A DNA stretch of 34,603 bases. It comes from Candidatus Limnocylindria bacterium. GTDB lineage: Bacteria > Chloroflexota > Limnocylindria > QHBO01. The DNA is taken from the NCBI GenBank assembly GCA_030146365.1, contig JASLBU010000121.1:1-34603 (forward strand), written 5' to 3'. Position 1 is the stretch's first letter. Each line of letters opens with the position of its first letter. Position numbers and translations under genes: made by a program. This document shows, piece after piece, positions 33,777 through 34,603 of the stretch. Under the pieces are notes generated by a model. It ran no database searches. It was not told the origin of the DNA and worked only from the letters and a program-made list of their open reading frames with translations.

Positions 33777-34238
33777 ATGAACACGAAGCCTGTCTACCTG
33801 ACCGCCGAAGGACTCGAGAAGCTCAAGGCGGAGCTCCACGAGCTGATCAGCGTCGACCGCCCGCGGGTCGCCGCTCGGATCCACGAGGCGAAGCTCGACG
33901 GCGACCTGAGCGAAAACGCCGAGTACGAGGATGCCAAGCAGGAGCAGTCGTTCCTCGAGGGACGGATCGCCACCCTGGAGCTCCAGCTGCGCAACGCGGC
34001 GGTGATCGAGAAGACGACGGGTGACGCCGTGGGGATCGGCTCGAAGGTCGTCATCAAGGGCGGCGAGGGCGAGGAGACCTTCACGATCGTCGGCTCCGCC
34101 GAGGCCGCGCCCCGCGAGGGCCGCATCAGCAACGAGTCGCCCGTCGGCGCCGCGCTCATGGGGCGCAAGAAGGGTGACCGCATCACGGTCCTGGCGCCGT
34201 CCGGCCCGATCGAGTACACGCTCGTCCGCGTGGGCTAG
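33777..34238 (+). CDS. greA: Transcription elongation factor GreA
   Basis: This 153-residue factor enters the secondary channel of stalled RNA polymerase and stimulates RNA cleavage. The N-terminal coiled coil (residues 1 to about 75) has the tip motif DLSENAEYEDAKQEQ, whose Asp and Glu are needed for cleavage. The C-terminal FKBP-like domain follows, with GIGSKVVIKGGEGEETF and SPVGAALMGRKKGD. Length and start match the family (MNTKPVYLTAEGLEKL). The frame stays open upstream to 33543, but that part covers the leader and is not conserved in type. A GAGGGGG stretch lies 11 bases before the ATG. Lysyl-tRNA synthetase begins 11 bases after the stop. Expression is probably controlled by the leader terminator. 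Confidence 0.95.
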   Translation: MNTKPVYLTAEGLEKLKAELHELISVDRPRVAARIHEAKLDGDLSENAEYEDAKQEQSFLEGRIATLELQLRNAAVIEKTTGDAVGIGSKVVIKGGEGEETFTIVGSAEAAPREGRISNESPVGAALMGRKKGDRITVLAPSGPIEYTLVRVG

Positions 34239-34249
34239 GAGCCGCCCCC

Positions 34250-34603
34250 GTGTTCTGGGCTGACGAGCTCGCGGCGTCGGCCACCGGCCGCCAGGTCATC
34301 AACGACTCGAAGACACCGTCGGGGACGGTGCACGTCGGCAGCCTCCGCGGCCCGGTGGTCGTCGACACGATCGCCCGAGCCCTGCGGGACGCCGGCCGGG
34401 AGGTCGAGCTGCGCTACGGGGTCGACGACCTCGACCCGATGGACGCCCAGGCGCTCCTGACCCCTGACGCCATCGAGCGTTCGATGGGCGTCCCGCTCGC
34501 GCACGTGCCGGACCCGGTCGGTGATTGCCACGCGTCCTACGCCCGGCACTTCGCCGGCGAGTTCATCGACACGTTCGACGGCCTTGGCATCCGCCCGGAC
34601 ACC
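34250..34603 (+). CDS. lysK: Class I lysyl-tRNA synthetase, N-terminal part (cut by window end)
   Basis: I translated 118 codons directly from the GTG at 34250 to the window edge; the frame is open throughout. The N-terminus FWADELAASATGR, the HIGH-type signature KTPSGTVHVGSLRG and the following RYGVDDLDPMDAQ are those of the archaeal-type class I enzyme, not the class II LysS of most bacteria. It charges tRNA-Lys. AGGAG eight bases before the GTG supports the start. It lies 11 bases after greA, in the position where many bacteria have class II lysS, so the two are cotranscribed. The catalytic KMSKS region and anticodon-binding domain lie beyond the window. Confidence 0.9.
   Translation, partial: MFWADELAASATGRQVINDSKTPSGTVHVGSLRGPVVVDTIARALRDAGREVELRYGVDDLDPMDAQALLTPDAIERSMGVPLAHVPDPVGDCHASYARHFAGEFIDTFDGLGIRPDT

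Overview
The window is high-GC bacterial DNA (about 70% GC by eye) and almost wholly coding. It holds 33 protein genes, two of them cut by the window edges. I see no rRNA, tRNA, CRISPR array, insertion sequence or phage gene, and no gene-free stretch over 300 bases. The content looks like a vertically inherited chromosome of a GC-rich, probably aerobic heterotroph. Three traits fit Chloroflexota (perhaps a Limnocylindria/Ellin6529-type lineage): a class I lysyl-tRNA synthetase beside greA, a sigma-54 with a zinc-ribbon insert, and many -10 boxes placed 5-10 nt before start codons. That placement is an inference from gene content, not proven.

Layout. 1-1354 (minus): a TPM/DUF2207-type membrane protein, cut by the edge, and a zinc-ribbon membrane protein. 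1434-5098 (minus): an OpuC/YehZ-type compatible-solute ABC importer (ATPase with CBS domains, two permeases, lipoprotein binding protein). 5122-7101 (minus): a large GT-C-like membrane protein, divergent from a PAP2 phosphatase (7141-7821), which overlaps tail to tail with a NERD-like protein (to 8299). 8410-10296 (plus): folE coupled to a B12-binding mutase subunit and its MeaB GTPase. 10370-15809: fatty-acid/acyl-CoA genes (3-hydroxyacyl-CoA dehydrogenase, acyl-CoA dehydrogenase, acyl-CoA ligase, small membrane protein, thiolase). 15961-18946: glutamate dehydrogenase, an unknown protein, and a stand-alone P-loop/DRTGG protein related to the N-terminus of phosphotransacetylase. 19109-22049 (minus): the CoA operon coaX-coaBC-panC. 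22139-24812 (plus): an unknown protein, an M16 peptidase and a TPR-like protein. 24849-26742: ndk, lepB (minus) and a histidine phosphatase. 26821-30279: rpoN and an Ig-like/beta-propeller protein. 30430-33529: a membrane pyrophosphatase and uppP. 33777-34603: greA and class I lysyl-tRNA synthetase (cut by the edge).

How the genes fit together. Fatty-acid activation and beta-oxidation yield acetyl-CoA and, from odd chains, propionyl-CoA. The latter would pass through methylmalonyl-CoA mutase, whose small subunit and chaperone lie next door. The CoA operon supplies the cofactor. The pyrophosphatase can recover energy from the PPi released by acyl-CoA ligase and other ligases. I did not find a clear new multi-gene system. 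The points most worth a second look are the greA leader (strong promoter, then intrinsic terminator, then gene), a PanC that has lost several active-site residues in an intact frame, widespread signs of leaderless transcription, and the zinc ribbon inside sigma-54.
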